A stretch of DNA of 64,000 nt from positions 919,001 through 983,000 of the forward strand of contig NC_020059.1 in NCBI RefSeq assembly GCF_000330885.1. The letters are read 5' to 3'. The stretch comes from Rhizobium tropici CIAT 899 (GTDB lineage Bacteria; Pseudomonadota; Alphaproteobacteria; Rhizobiales; Rhizobiaceae). The translations under genes and the position numbers were made by a program. The stretch's first letter is position 1. Each line of letters opens with the position of its first letter. Below, piece after piece: positions 53,314 to 61,652 of the stretch. The notes beneath the pieces were generated by a model. That model worked only from the letters and a program-made list of their open reading frames with translations, was not told the origin of the DNA and did not search any database.

Positions 53314-53331
53314 AAAATTATCTATAATTTT
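53314..53331 (+). promoter_or_regulatory. BioR box 2 (extended 18 bp) before bioY2
   Basis: AAAATTATCTATAATTTT has the exact core TTATCTATAA (53318-53327). It lies 13 bases before the bioY2 ATG and overlaps the approach to its ribosome site AAGGAGA (53333 onward). It is the mirror image of box 1. Confidence 0.88.
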
Positions 53332-53344
53332 AAAAGGAGAGCCA

Positions 53345-53935
53345 ATGTCCCTGTTGCAGCATCATGATGAAGTCGCTTTCGATCCGCTCCGCCTCGGGCA
53401 GCGTTCGCTTGTTACCAAGGCTGTGTTCGTCCTCGCCGGAACGCTGATCCTGGCGCTTGCATCGCGAATCTCTGTGCCGATGGTGCCGGTGCCGATCACC
53501 ATGCAGACATTCGCGATCACCATGATCGGCGCGCTCTATGGCTGGCGTCTTGGTGCGATCACGGTTTTCGCCTGGCTAGGCGAAGCCGCGATCGGCTTTC
53601 CGGTGCTCGCCGGCGGAGCAGGCGGCGTTGCGCCCTTCGTGGGGCCGACTGCGGGTTATCTGGTCTCCTTCCCGATTATCGCAGCCCTTGTCGGCTGGCT
53701 TGCGGAGCGCGGCTGGAGCGGCAATCGCGTCGTGCGCAGCTTTCTTGCCCATTTCTCGGCCAACATTCTCTGCCTTGCGATCGGCGGCGCATGGCTTGCA
53801 GCGCTGATCGGCGCGGAAAAGGGCTGGCTGCTTGGCGTAGCGCCCTTCATTCTCGGCGCCGTGCTCAAGTCGGCGCTTGCAGCTGCCGTGCTGAAGATTA
53901 TCCAGGTCTATAGCGGCAAGGCGCGCCTGAATTGA
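53345..53935 (+). CDS. bioY: solo biotin transporter BioY (second copy)
   Basis: A 196-residue BioY-family membrane protein with about six helices. 'AVFVLAGTLILALASRISVPMVPVPITMQTFAITMIGALYGWRLGAITVFAWLGEAAIGFPVLAGGAGGVAPFVGPTAGYLVSF' (about 24-107) contains the diagnostic VPVPITMQTF and GPTAGYL blocks. No bioM or bioN lies nearby, so it is a solo BioY, which can import biotin without its ECF module or share one. AAGGAGA precedes the ATG. It is the target of BioR box 2 and the neighbour of bioR. Confidence 0.93.
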   Translation: MSLLQHHDEVAFDPLRLGQRSLVTKAVFVLAGTLILALASRISVPMVPVPITMQTFAITMIGALYGWRLGAITVFAWLGEAAIGFPVLAGGAGGVAPFVGPTAGYLVSFPIIAALVGWLAERGWSGNRVVRSFLAHFSANILCLAIGGAWLAALIGAEKGWLLGVAPFILGAVLKSALAAAVLKIIQVYSGKARLN

Positions 53936-54357
53936 CCGTCAGGCTTCGCGCCCACCATCTGCTCTGCATGCTGACCTTTGTCGGTGAAGGCTATACTTCA
54001 GCCTTCACCGACAATTATCGCAACATCGCCGAGCGGCTGTCGGATGGGGAGGAGATCAAACTGGTCTCCGGCCCCGATGACATCTGCGCGCCGCTGCTCG
54101 GCGAGGAAGAGCCGCACTGCCTAAAGGTTTCGGTCATCGAGCGGGATGCGGTAGCTCTCGCCGATATCTCGACATTGCTCGGCGAGGAGATCGGCATAGG
54201 TGCGGTGCTGGTGCCTGATGCCAGCTTGCTTGCAAAACTCCGTCGCAATTTCGCCGGCGGTGAAATCCGTCACGCCTGCCTGGGCTGCGAATGGGGTGAG
54301 CTCTGCAGCCGCATTGCTGCAACCAATTTCAGCGGTGTCCTGATCAAAGCAGCCTAG
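53932..54357 (+). CDS. DUF1284 family protein
   Basis: A 141-residue protein starting 'MTVRLRAHHLLCMLTFVGEGYTSAFTDNYRNI' with the LRAHHLLC motif that defines DUF1284. 'EEPHCLKVSVIERD' and a later cysteine pair in 'IRHACLGCEWGELCSRIA' suggest a metal or iron-sulfur ligand set. The function is unknown. The TTG start at 53932 overlaps the bioY2 stop, so it is translationally coupled with a biotin transporter. Confidence 0.85.
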   Translation: MTVRLRAHHLLCMLTFVGEGYTSAFTDNYRNIAERLSDGEEIKLVSGPDDICAPLLGEEEPHCLKVSVIERDAVALADISTLLGEEIGIGAVLVPDASLLAKLRRNFAGGEIRHACLGCEWGELCSRIAATNFSGVLIKAA

Positions 54358-55079
54358 GGCTTGTCATCCGGCTCAGGCTGCGAGGCGCCATCGCTCAGCT
54401 CAAGCGGAAAAAGCGCCAGAAAGCGGCGCTCGCCTTCGGGCGTGAAGAAGATCGAACGGCTGTTTTCGGTGCGCCGCGCCCATCCCTTGTCTAAGAAATT
54501 CGAAAGCAGCGCCTTGCCGAGGCTGCCGGCGAGATGCGCACGCCGCTCGCTCCAGTCCAGACAGGATCGGCAAAGCGGGCGGCGGCTCGAGCGCAACCCG
54601 GAGAGGTCAATGCCGATCGATACCAGATGCTTTTCGCCGTTCGCCGTCAGGCTCAGGCCTTCGCCCACGGCGGAGATCGATCCGGCCTCGATCAAGCTGT
54701 CGAGCATGCGCACACCATAGTCGCCGGCCAGATGATCGTAACAGATGCGCGCCTTTCGCAGCGCCGGCTCCTTCGGGCCGGGACGATGGCGCAGATGGCC
54801 GCGGCTTGCGGCAAAGCCCATGATGCCCTCGAGCAGCTTGCCGACCCGATCGTCGGCCAGCGTGAAATAGCGATGCCGGCCCTGCTTGCGCTGTGCCAGC
54901 AGGCCGCCTGCTTCAAGCTTGGAAAGATGGGCGCTCGCAGTCTGCAGCGTCACGCCGGCAGCAGCCGCCAGTTCCGTCGCCGTCAGCGCGCGGCCGCCCA
55001 TCAGCGCCGTCAAAATGTTCGCTCGCGCGGGGTCGCCGATCAGCGAGCCGATCTGTGCTATGTCTGGACCTTCTTTCAT
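54354..55079 (-). CDS. ArsR-family transcriptional regulator with C-terminal extension
   Basis: A 241-residue protein. The winged helix runs 'IAQIGSLIGDPARANILTALMGGRALTATELAAAAGVTLQTASAHLSKLEAGGLLAQRKQGRHRYFTLADDRV' (about 8-80). The second half (about 100-235) has cysteines in 'ARICYDHLAGDYG' and 'RRPLCRSCLDWSERRAHLAGSLG', resembling the larger ArsR proteins that sense metabolites. ATG 55079 starts the domain. It is divergent, with a 72-base gap, from two small ABM-fold genes that it probably regulates. Confidence 0.85.
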   Translation of the reverse strand: MKEGPDIAQIGSLIGDPARANILTALMGGRALTATELAAAAGVTLQTASAHLSKLEAGGLLAQRKQGRHRYFTLADDRVGKLLEGIMGFAASRGHLRHRPGPKEPALRKARICYDHLAGDYGVRMLDSLIEAGSISAVGEGLSLTANGEKHLVSIGIDLSGLRSSRRPLCRSCLDWSERRAHLAGSLGKALLSNFLDKGWARRTENSRSIFFTPEGERRFLALFPLELSDGASQPEPDDKP

Positions 55080-55151
55080 ACTTCGATCGTAACCGAACCA
55101 TCTCCGTCCTGCAACGTGCGAAAACCTCTGCATCAGCAAGGGAGAAAGCCT

Positions 55152-55481
55152 ATGATCACCTGTTTCATCCGCTATCAGATCGACCCATTCAAGCAGGACG
55201 CCTTCGCGGAATATGGCAAGGCCTGGGGCCAGGTCATTCCGCGCAACGGCGCCGACCTGATCGGCTATTTCGCACCGCACGAGGGCTCGCTGACAACGGC
55301 TTGCGGCATCTACAACATCGACAATCTCGCCGCCTACGAGGCCTATCGCAAGAGCCTCGCTGCTGATCCGCTGGCGCAGGTCAATCTCGATTTTGCCCGG
55401 CGCGAGCGTTTCATCTTGCAGGAGGATCGCATCTTCCTAAAAAATATCTCCCTGCCGCACGCTCCAAGGATATCGCCATGA
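55152..55481 (+). CDS. NIPSNAP-family protein
   Basis: A 109-residue dimeric alpha+beta barrel protein: 'MITCFIRYQIDPFKQDAFAEYGKAWGQVIPRNGADLIGYFAPHEGSLTTACGIYNIDNLAAYEAYRKSLAADPLAQ' covers about 1-78 and fits NIPSNAP. Members bind small ligands or act as chaperone-like proteins. It overlaps the next gene by 4 bases and is divergent from the ArsR regulator. Confidence 0.85.
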   Translation: MITCFIRYQIDPFKQDAFAEYGKAWGQVIPRNGADLIGYFAPHEGSLTTACGIYNIDNLAAYEAYRKSLAADPLAQVNLDFARRERFILQEDRIFLKNISLPHAPRISP

Positions 55482-55825
55482 TCGCAGTCATTTTCGAAGT
55501 CATTCCCCATCCCGACGAACGTCAGCGCTATCTTGACATTGCCGCGAGGCTGCGTTCGGAACTGGAGACAATCGACGGTTTCGTCTCCATCGAACGCTTC
55601 GAGAGCCTCACTCAGCCGGGCAAGATCCTCTCGCTGTCCTTCTGGCGCGACGAGGGAGCCGTTCGCGAATGGCGAAACCGCGAGGCGCATCGCGCCGCCC
55701 AGAAAGCGGGGCGCAAGACGGTCTTTGCCGACTATCGTTTGCGTGTCGCGCAGGTGCTTCGTGATTACGGGATGACGGAACGCGCAGAGGCGCCCGACGA
55801 CAGCCACGCAGTGCACGACATCTAG
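55478..55825 (+). CDS. antibiotic biosynthesis monooxygenase (ABM) family protein
   Basis: A 115-residue ABM-fold protein with 'MIAVIFEVIPHPDERQRYLDIAARLRSELETIDGFVSIERFESLTQPGKILSLSFWRDEGAVREWRNREAHRAAQ' (about 1-76), in which the 'EHRxAQ' helix is present as EAHRAAQ. The name of the family does not imply antibiotic synthesis; many members degrade quinols or heme. It is coupled by ATGA with the NIPSNAP gene, and the pair is probably under the ArsR regulator. Confidence 0.88.
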   Translation: MIAVIFEVIPHPDERQRYLDIAARLRSELETIDGFVSIERFESLTQPGKILSLSFWRDEGAVREWRNREAHRAAQKAGRKTVFADYRLRVAQVLRDYGMTERAEAPDDSHAVHDI

Positions 55826-55910
55826 GGCTTTCAACGCGATAGCGCCTTTTGACGAGGCCTGCATTCTCGGCGGCTTCGTCGGGAATGCAGAAAATATGAC
55901 GCCGCTTTAG

Positions 55911-57113
<1,203 letters not shown>

Positions 57114-57230
57114 TCTCAACCGCTAAACAGGTCCGGTTTCAAAGCCGCCCCACGGCTGCCGGATGCCTTTCAGATCGACATATCCGTCTTCTTCCGTCGT
57201 GTACCTCCAGTTGGGAAGAAGACGAAACAC

Positions 57231-57275
57231 CCAGGGCCTTATCGGATATATTGTACGGTAAGGCCCTGGATTTTT
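57231..57275 (+). terminator. rho-independent terminator after ccrM
   Basis: A perfect 11-bp stem CCAGGGCCTTA/TAAGGCCCTGG (57231-57241 with 57259-57269) and a 17-base loop are followed by ATTTTT. It lies 118 bases after the ccrM stop and may also stop transcripts from the convergent operon. Confidence 0.85.
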
Positions 57276-57287
57276 CAGCTTCGGATC

Positions 57288-57653
57288 TCAGAAGTCTTTA
57301 TAATCCGTGACATCGACGCGCACGACACGGCCGTCTTCGTTAAACGTGATCGTTTCCTCGCCTTCGCGGATCAGCGGCTTGCCCGTCTTGCTGTTGGTGG
57401 CCCGGACAGACCAGACGGCGCGGCCGGACAGCGGCGTCAGCGTTTCCACGAGGGAATTCGATGCCGTCTGGTCCGGATAGGTGTCGAAATAGCCGCGGAA
57501 GGCTTCCATGATCGCCGCGCGGCCGGCAAGGCTGCCGACGCCGTTGGAGACATAGGTGGCATCCTCTGCGAAGAAGTTCTCGATTGCCTCATAGTCGAGG
57601 CGATTGATTGCGTCATGGAACAGATCGATGCGCTGTGCGGGATCGAAGGTCAT
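57288..57653 (-). CDS. SnoaL/NTF2-like family protein
   Basis: A 121-residue NTF2-fold protein with 'RIDLFHDAINRLDYEAIENFFAEDATYVSNGVGSLAGRAAIMEAFRGYFDTYPDQTASNSLVE' (about 7-70). The fold forms a cone-shaped pocket and is used by isomerases, hydratases and binding proteins; the function is not assigned. It is the last gene of the mutY-HAD-NTF2 operon, four bases after the HAD stop. Confidence 0.85.
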   Translation of the reverse strand: MTFDPAQRIDLFHDAINRLDYEAIENFFAEDATYVSNGVGSLAGRAAIMEAFRGYFDTYPDQTASNSLVETLTPLSGRAVWSVRATNSKTGKPLIREGEETITFNEDGRVVRVDVTDYKDF

Positions 57654-57657
57654 CGGC

Positions 57658-58272
57658 TCAAACCTTTATGCCATGGGCGGCGAGATCGCTGCGCAGCTTC
57701 TCGGCGCCGGTGAAGTGAACTGCATGCCATCCGGCAGCCCGCGCGCCCTCGACGTTCGGATAGGAATCGTCGATGAAAATCGTCGCGGCCGGATCGAGGT
57801 CGAAGCTCCTGGCGTGGGTATCATAAATCGCGACATCCGGCTTGATCAGCCCGATATCACCGGAAACCGTGACGCCGCGTGGCTTCCTGAGGAAGGGATA
57901 GCGCTCCTGCGCCTCACGAAACGTATCGGAGGCAAAATTGGTCAGCATGGTGACGTCGCGTCCCTCAGCGATCAGCTGTTCCAGAATGGCGACGCTGTCT
58001 TCATAGGCATGTGGAACCATCTCGTGCCAGTATTTGCGGAAGCTGCGGATCTGCTCCTCGCGCTCCGGATGATCGGCGACCAGTAGCGCCTCGGCATCGC
58101 TCCAGGTGCGGCCGCGATCCTGCTCAAGGTTCCATTCATGCGTGCAGACATTGGCGAAAAACCATTCGCGCTCGGCATGGTCCGGAATGATCCGGCTGTA
58201 GGGAAGGTTTGGATCATAGTGGATGAGAACCTTGCCGATATCGAAAACGATATGCCGTATTTCCGTCGTCAT
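57658..58272 (-). CDS. HAD-family hydrolase (YihX-like)
   Basis: A 204-residue HAD enzyme. Motif I is 'HIVFDIGKVLIHYD' with only the first Asp of the usual DxD (second position changed to G-K), motif II 'TMLTNFASDTFREAQ', motif III 'GLIKPDVAIYDTHAR', and motif IV 'ATIFIDDSYPNVEGARAAGW'. The absent second Asp of motif I resembles the DIG/DLGxV variant seen in YihX-type enzymes. It overlaps mutY by 4 bases. Confidence 0.85.
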   Translation of the reverse strand: MTTEIRHIVFDIGKVLIHYDPNLPYSRIIPDHAEREWFFANVCTHEWNLEQDRGRTWSDAEALLVADHPEREEQIRSFRKYWHEMVPHAYEDSVAILEQLIAEGRDVTMLTNFASDTFREAQERYPFLRKPRGVTVSGDIGLIKPDVAIYDTHARSFDLDPAATIFIDDSYPNVEGARAAGWHAVHFTGAEKLRSDLAAHGIKV

Positions 58273-59381
58273 GAATGAATTCCTGATTTTTGCTCTAAAG
58301 GCATTTTTGCGAACGCATTGGGAATAGCCCGCGCGATCGCTTTTTTCATGACTGTTGGCAGTGCCTGGTCTTCAAGATTTGTAACCGGCGCCCACCATCC
58401 GTCATGGTTGTCATTCTGCGAGACCGACCTGGCACGCCAGATCGACAGCCGCAGTTCGAAATGCGTGAAGACATGCGTCACCGTTCCCGCCGGCTGCCAA
58501 TCGGCCGGGAAGGGGGCTGCCTCGATGCCGGTCTCGCCATCGATGCGCGCCGTCCAGCCCGTCGTCGGCACTTCCGTCATGCCGCCCAGCAACCCGCTTT
58601 CAATGCGACGGCGCAGGAAGATTTCCCCCTCGTCATTGATTGCGACGAAGGCCGCGCCCTGGCGCACCGGCTTTTCCTTCTTTGCTGCCTTGACAGGGAA
58701 TTGCTCGGGATCATGCCCAGCCAGCGCCTGACAGGCGCCGTTGAAGGGACAGAGCGAGCAGACCGGGCGCTTCGGCGTACAGATCGTCGCGCCGAGATCC
58801 ATCATCGCCTGGGCGAAATCGCCCGGCCGGTCCGCCGGCGTCAGAAGGGCGACCTTCTGTTTCATCAGCGGCTTGGCGCCGGGCAAAGGCGCCGAAATCG
58901 CATAGAGGCGGGAAATGACGCGCTCGACATTGCCGTCCATCACGGCTGCCTGGCGATTGAAGGCGATGGCGGCGACGGCGGCGGATGTATAATCGCCGAT
59001 GCCGGGCAGCGCGCGCAGGCCTTCTTCAGTATCTGGAAAGTGGCCGCCATGATCGGCTGCGACTGCCTCGGCGCATTTCTTCAGGTTGCGGGCGCGAGCG
59101 TAGTAGCCGAGCCCCGCCCAGGCCGCCATGACGTCTTCATTCGCAGCGGCGGCAAGATCATCGACCGTCGGCCAGCGCTCCAGGAATTTGGCGAAATAGG
59201 ATTTAACCGCCGGCACTGTCGTCTGTTGCAACATCACTTCTGACAGCCACACGCGATAGGGATCGGGCTTGATGCCACGCGCGGCCATCGGCGGCGAGAC
59301 CCGCCAGGGCAAGTCGCGGTGGTGTCGGTCGTACCAGGCAAGCAGGCGTGCGGCCGTGGGGGATTCTAAAGTCGTGGTCAT
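58269..59381 (-). CDS. mutY: A/G-specific adenine DNA glycosylase MutY
   Basis: Removes adenine mispaired with 8-oxoguanine. In the 370-residue protein, the catalytic Glu is in 'SEVMLQQTTVPAV' (around 48), the HhH with Asp in 'LPGIGDYTSAAVAAIAFNRQAAVMDGNVERVISRL' (around 125-159), and the 4Fe-4S cysteines in 'CTPKRPVCSLCPFNGAC' (C-x6-C-x2-C-x5-C, around 205). The C-terminal Nudix-like domain (about 235-350) recognises 8-oxoG. It is divergent from dciA, and this mutY/dciA/dsbA/smc order is typical of Rhizobiales. Confidence 0.95.
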   Translation of the reverse strand: MTTTLESPTAARLLAWYDRHHRDLPWRVSPPMAARGIKPDPYRVWLSEVMLQQTTVPAVKSYFAKFLERWPTVDDLAAAANEDVMAAWAGLGYYARARNLKKCAEAVAADHGGHFPDTEEGLRALPGIGDYTSAAVAAIAFNRQAAVMDGNVERVISRLYAISAPLPGAKPLMKQKVALLTPADRPGDFAQAMMDLGATICTPKRPVCSLCPFNGACQALAGHDPEQFPVKAAKKEKPVRQGAAFVAINDEGEIFLRRRIESGLLGGMTEVPTTGWTARIDGETGIEAAPFPADWQPAGTVTHVFTHFELRLSIWRARSVSQNDNHDGWWAPVTNLEDQALPTVMKKAIARAIPNAFAKMPLEQKSGIHS

Positions 59382-59479
59382 GATTTGCCGCGTCGAGGGG
59401 AAGTGCTCTATACTTGGCCAAGCTGCGTCGGGCGATCAAGGTCCGCGATGCACAAAGCATGCACCGGAAGCCGATTGAG

Positions 59480-59980
59480 ATGAGTTATCCCCGAAAAGGC
59501 GAAAAGCAGATTTCCGAGTTGACCAACGGTATCGTCGATCCGGTGCTGGCAAAGCGCGCCGGCATCAATACGACGCTGCTCGGCTGCTGGGATGAGATCG
59601 CCGGCGAGGAATTCGCCGATTGCACGCGGCCGGAAAAGATCGCCTGGGCCAGGCGAACCGGCCCTGGCATGGATGACCGCTATCAACCCGGCGTGCTGAC
59701 GATCGCCTGCGAGGGTGCCCGCGCACTCTTCCTGACCCATGCGCAAGGCGAACTCATCCAGCGTATCAACAGCTTCTTCGGTTTCTATGCCGTCGATCAG
59801 ATCCGCATCGTGCAGAAGCCAGTCTCGGTCGCCTCCAAACGCTCCCGCACGCCACCGCCTCTGAAGGGCGAGGCGGCGCGGAAGCTGGCTGACATGATGG
59901 ATGGCATCGAGGATGAGAAGATCAGGGCTGCCGTTCAGCGTTTGGGTACGGCGATGGTGTGGAAGCGGGGTAGGACGTAA
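59480..59980 (+). CDS. DUF721/DciA-family protein
   Basis: A 166-residue protein with 'VDPVLAKRAGINTTLLGCWDEIAGEEFADCTRPEKIAWARR' (about 20-60) and 'GVLTIACEGARALFLTHAQGELIQRINSFFGFYAVDQIRIVQ' (about 75-116), the DUF721 pattern. DciA loads the replicative helicase in bacteria that lack DnaC, so this could be a helicase loader, although rhizobial members are less studied. ATG 59480 after a leader is preferred over 59414. It is divergent from mutY. In related genomes the next gene is dsbA; here a toxin-antitoxin pair intervenes. Confidence 0.8.
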   Translation: MSYPRKGEKQISELTNGIVDPVLAKRAGINTTLLGCWDEIAGEEFADCTRPEKIAWARRTGPGMDDRYQPGVLTIACEGARALFLTHAQGELIQRINSFFGFYAVDQIRIVQKPVSVASKRSRTPPPLKGEAARKLADMMDGIEDEKIRAAVQRLGTAMVWKRGRT

Positions 59981-60000
59981 TCCAGACTTGCCTTTGCTAA

Positions 60001-60011
60001 TGACACTGTCA
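60001..60011. promoter_or_regulatory. possible operator of the ParDE module
   Basis: TGACA-C-TGTCA is a perfect 5-1-5 palindrome 33 bases before the antitoxin ATG, suited to autoregulation by a ribbon-helix-helix antitoxin. Confidence 0.4.
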
Positions 60012-60044
60012 TACTCGGGCGGAGTATTTGTAAGGAAACTGGAT

Positions 60045-60320
60045 ATGCGAAGCAGTCGGCCGATAACGGTTACACTGGGTAATCAGCAGCGCGGTGTCGA
60101 TGCGAGACTGGAATCAGGAGCATACGATTCTGCTAGCGAAGTCCTGCGCGCTGCTTTGAGGGCATTGGACCGCGAAGAAGAAGTCATAAATCAAATCATG
60201 CGCGCAAAGATCCAGGAAGCGCTTGATGACCCGCGACCCGGCAGAGATGCCGACGAGGTTTTCGATAGAATTAAAAGAATACATGCCGAGCGAATGAAAG
60301 CAGCTGGTCGTGAATTATAG
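60045..60320 (+). CDS. ParD-family type II antitoxin
   Basis: A 91-residue protein with a ribbon-helix-helix start 'SSRPITVTLGNQQRGVDARLESGAYDSASEVLRAALRALDREEEV' (about 3-47), the ParD motif 'GxYxSASEVLRxALR', and an acidic-basic C-terminal tail that neutralises the toxin. AAGGAAAC precedes ATG 60045. The toxin gene starts inside its last codons. A short palindrome upstream may be its operator. The pair lies between dciA and dsbA, breaking a conserved gene order. Confidence 0.9.
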   Translation: MRSSRPITVTLGNQQRGVDARLESGAYDSASEVLRAALRALDREEEVINQIMRAKIQEALDDPRPGRDADEVFDRIKRIHAERMKAAGREL

Positions 60321-60615
60321 GATTGTTTTCAGCGCTCTTGCCGAAGACGATCTTGTAGGCATTTATGAATTCATTGCGAAAGATAGCCCGAGCCGCGCAT
60401 TGTCGTTTATCCAACGGCTCCAACAGCAGTGCAAAACACTCGAGACTATGGCCGATCGAGGTCCTCAACGTGAGAATTTAGGGCCGGGTGTTCGCATATT
60501 GGTGTTTGAGCGGCGGGTTACCGCCGCTTACCATATCAAGAACGAGCAAGTCATTATTCTACGTCTCTTTTATGCTGGTCAGAATACTCCATCGACCTTG
60601 CTCGACGAGCATTGA
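60310..60615 (+). CDS. ParE-family type II toxin
   Basis: A 101-residue RelE/ParE-fold protein: 'YRIVFSALAEDDLVGIYEFIAKDSPSRALSFIQRLQQQCKTLETMADRGPQRENLGPGVRILVFERRVTAAYHIKNEQVIILRLFYAGQN' spans about 3-92. 'GxxIxxFxRRVxAAYHI' and 'ILRLFYxGQ' are typical ParE blocks. ParE toxins inhibit DNA gyrase. GTG 60310 overlaps the antitoxin end by 11 bases. Confidence 0.9.
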   Translation: MNYRIVFSALAEDDLVGIYEFIAKDSPSRALSFIQRLQQQCKTLETMADRGPQRENLGPGVRILVFERRVTAAYHIKNEQVIILRLFYAGQNTPSTLLDEH

Positions 60616-60776
60616 ACTCGCATGCGTTCCTATCAATTCCGACGAAAATTTAACCTCTCCGTCTTTCCCAGGTCACAATTCTTTGAAGAAAGTTGGTCAA
60701 CCGTGCCTTGTTAGCGGCAAGCTGCCGTTATATCGCATGAAACATTCGAAGACCTCTTTCAACGACGGGTGACTCT

Positions 60777-61466
60777 ATGCCGATGTCCGACATGCTCTTG
60801 ACCAAACGCCACCTGCTGGGCGGCTCTGCCGTTGCCGCCCTCTCCGTGGCGTTCTCTGCCGTTGCCGGCACCGCATCCGCCGCGACTGCCGAAGATGAAG
60901 TGCCGCCGTCCGACGGCAATGTCGACATGAACGAAGTGCTGAAGCCCGGCCCGCTGCCGGAGATTGCGCTCGGCAAGGAAGATGCGCCCGTCAAGATCGT
61001 CGAATACATGTCGCTGACCTGCCCGCACTGCGCGCATTTTGCCGTCACGACTTTCGACACGATCAAACAGAAATACATCGATACCGGCAAGGTTCGCTTC
61101 ATCATCCGCGAGTTCCCGTTCGATCCGCGCGCTGCCGCGGCCTTTATGCTGGCGCGTTGCGCCCCGCAGGAACAGTACATGCCGATGGTCGAAATGCTGT
61201 TCAAGCAGCAGATCGCCTGGGCCTCGCCTGACGTCGACGGCCGCGCCGCATTGCTCCAGATGTCGAAACTCGCTGGTTTTACTGAGGATAGCTTCACGAA
61301 GTGCTTGACGAACCAGAAGCTTCTGGATGATGTCAACTCTGTACGGGAACGCGCAGCCAAGGATTTCGGAGTCAACGCCACGCCGACCTTCCTGATCAAT
61401 GGCAAGCGCTATGCAGGGGACATGTCTATTGCTGCCATGTCGAAGCTTATCGACAGCCTGCTCTGA
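60777..61466 (+). CDS. DsbA-family thiol:disulfide oxidoreductase
   Basis: A 229-residue periplasmic protein with a Tat-like or Sec signal (TKRHLLGGSAVAALSVAFSAVAGTASA, with 'KRHLLG' near the start) and a thioredoxin fold with helical insert. The active site is CPHC in 'EYMSLTCPHCAHFAV' (around 80-94), and the cis-Pro is in 'VNATPTFLINGKRYAG'. It introduces or isomerises disulfides in exported proteins. ATG 60777 is the first start. A terminator follows, then smc. Confidence 0.93.
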   Translation: MPMSDMLLTKRHLLGGSAVAALSVAFSAVAGTASAATAEDEVPPSDGNVDMNEVLKPGPLPEIALGKEDAPVKIVEYMSLTCPHCAHFAVTTFDTIKQKYIDTGKVRFIIREFPFDPRAAAAFMLARCAPQEQYMPMVEMLFKQQIAWASPDVDGRAALLQMSKLAGFTEDSFTKCLTNQKLLDDVNSVRERAAKDFGVNATPTFLINGKRYAGDMSIAAMSKLIDSLL

Positions 61467-61484
61467 TCCGCGCCTTTTTACATC

Positions 61485-61519
61485 ACAGGCGGGCGGCTGG
61501 GGCCGCACGCCTGTTTTTT
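61485..61519 (+). terminator. rho-independent terminator after the dsbA-like gene
   Basis: ACAGGCG (61485-61491) pairs with CGCCTGT (61508-61514), with an inner CGGC/GCCG pairing, and ends in T6. It starts 19 bases after the upstream stop. Confidence 0.85.
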
Positions 61520-61522
61520 ATG

Positions 61523-61649
61523 ATCTCCCCCTCCAGGGAGGAGGTTGCGCGGACCGCGCGAATGAGGATGATTTCCGGGGTGAACGCTTGATCGTTCGAC
61601 ATCCCACCTCCAGTCCGATCCGCCCTCTCAAGGGAAGGGTGGAGATCAG
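61523..61649. repeat. RIME-type intergenic mosaic repeat, copy 2
   Basis: About 127 bases with end palindromes (CTCC/GGAG on the left, CCCTCTCAAGGGAAGGG on the right) and an inner GCGCGGACCGCGC hairpin. The order of blocks matches copy 1 at 5486-5613, with similar ends (GGTGGAGATCAG here, GGGTTAAAGATCAG there). It lies directly before the smc start, so smc transcription must cross it or begin inside it. Confidence 0.55.
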
Positions 61650-61652
61650 CCT

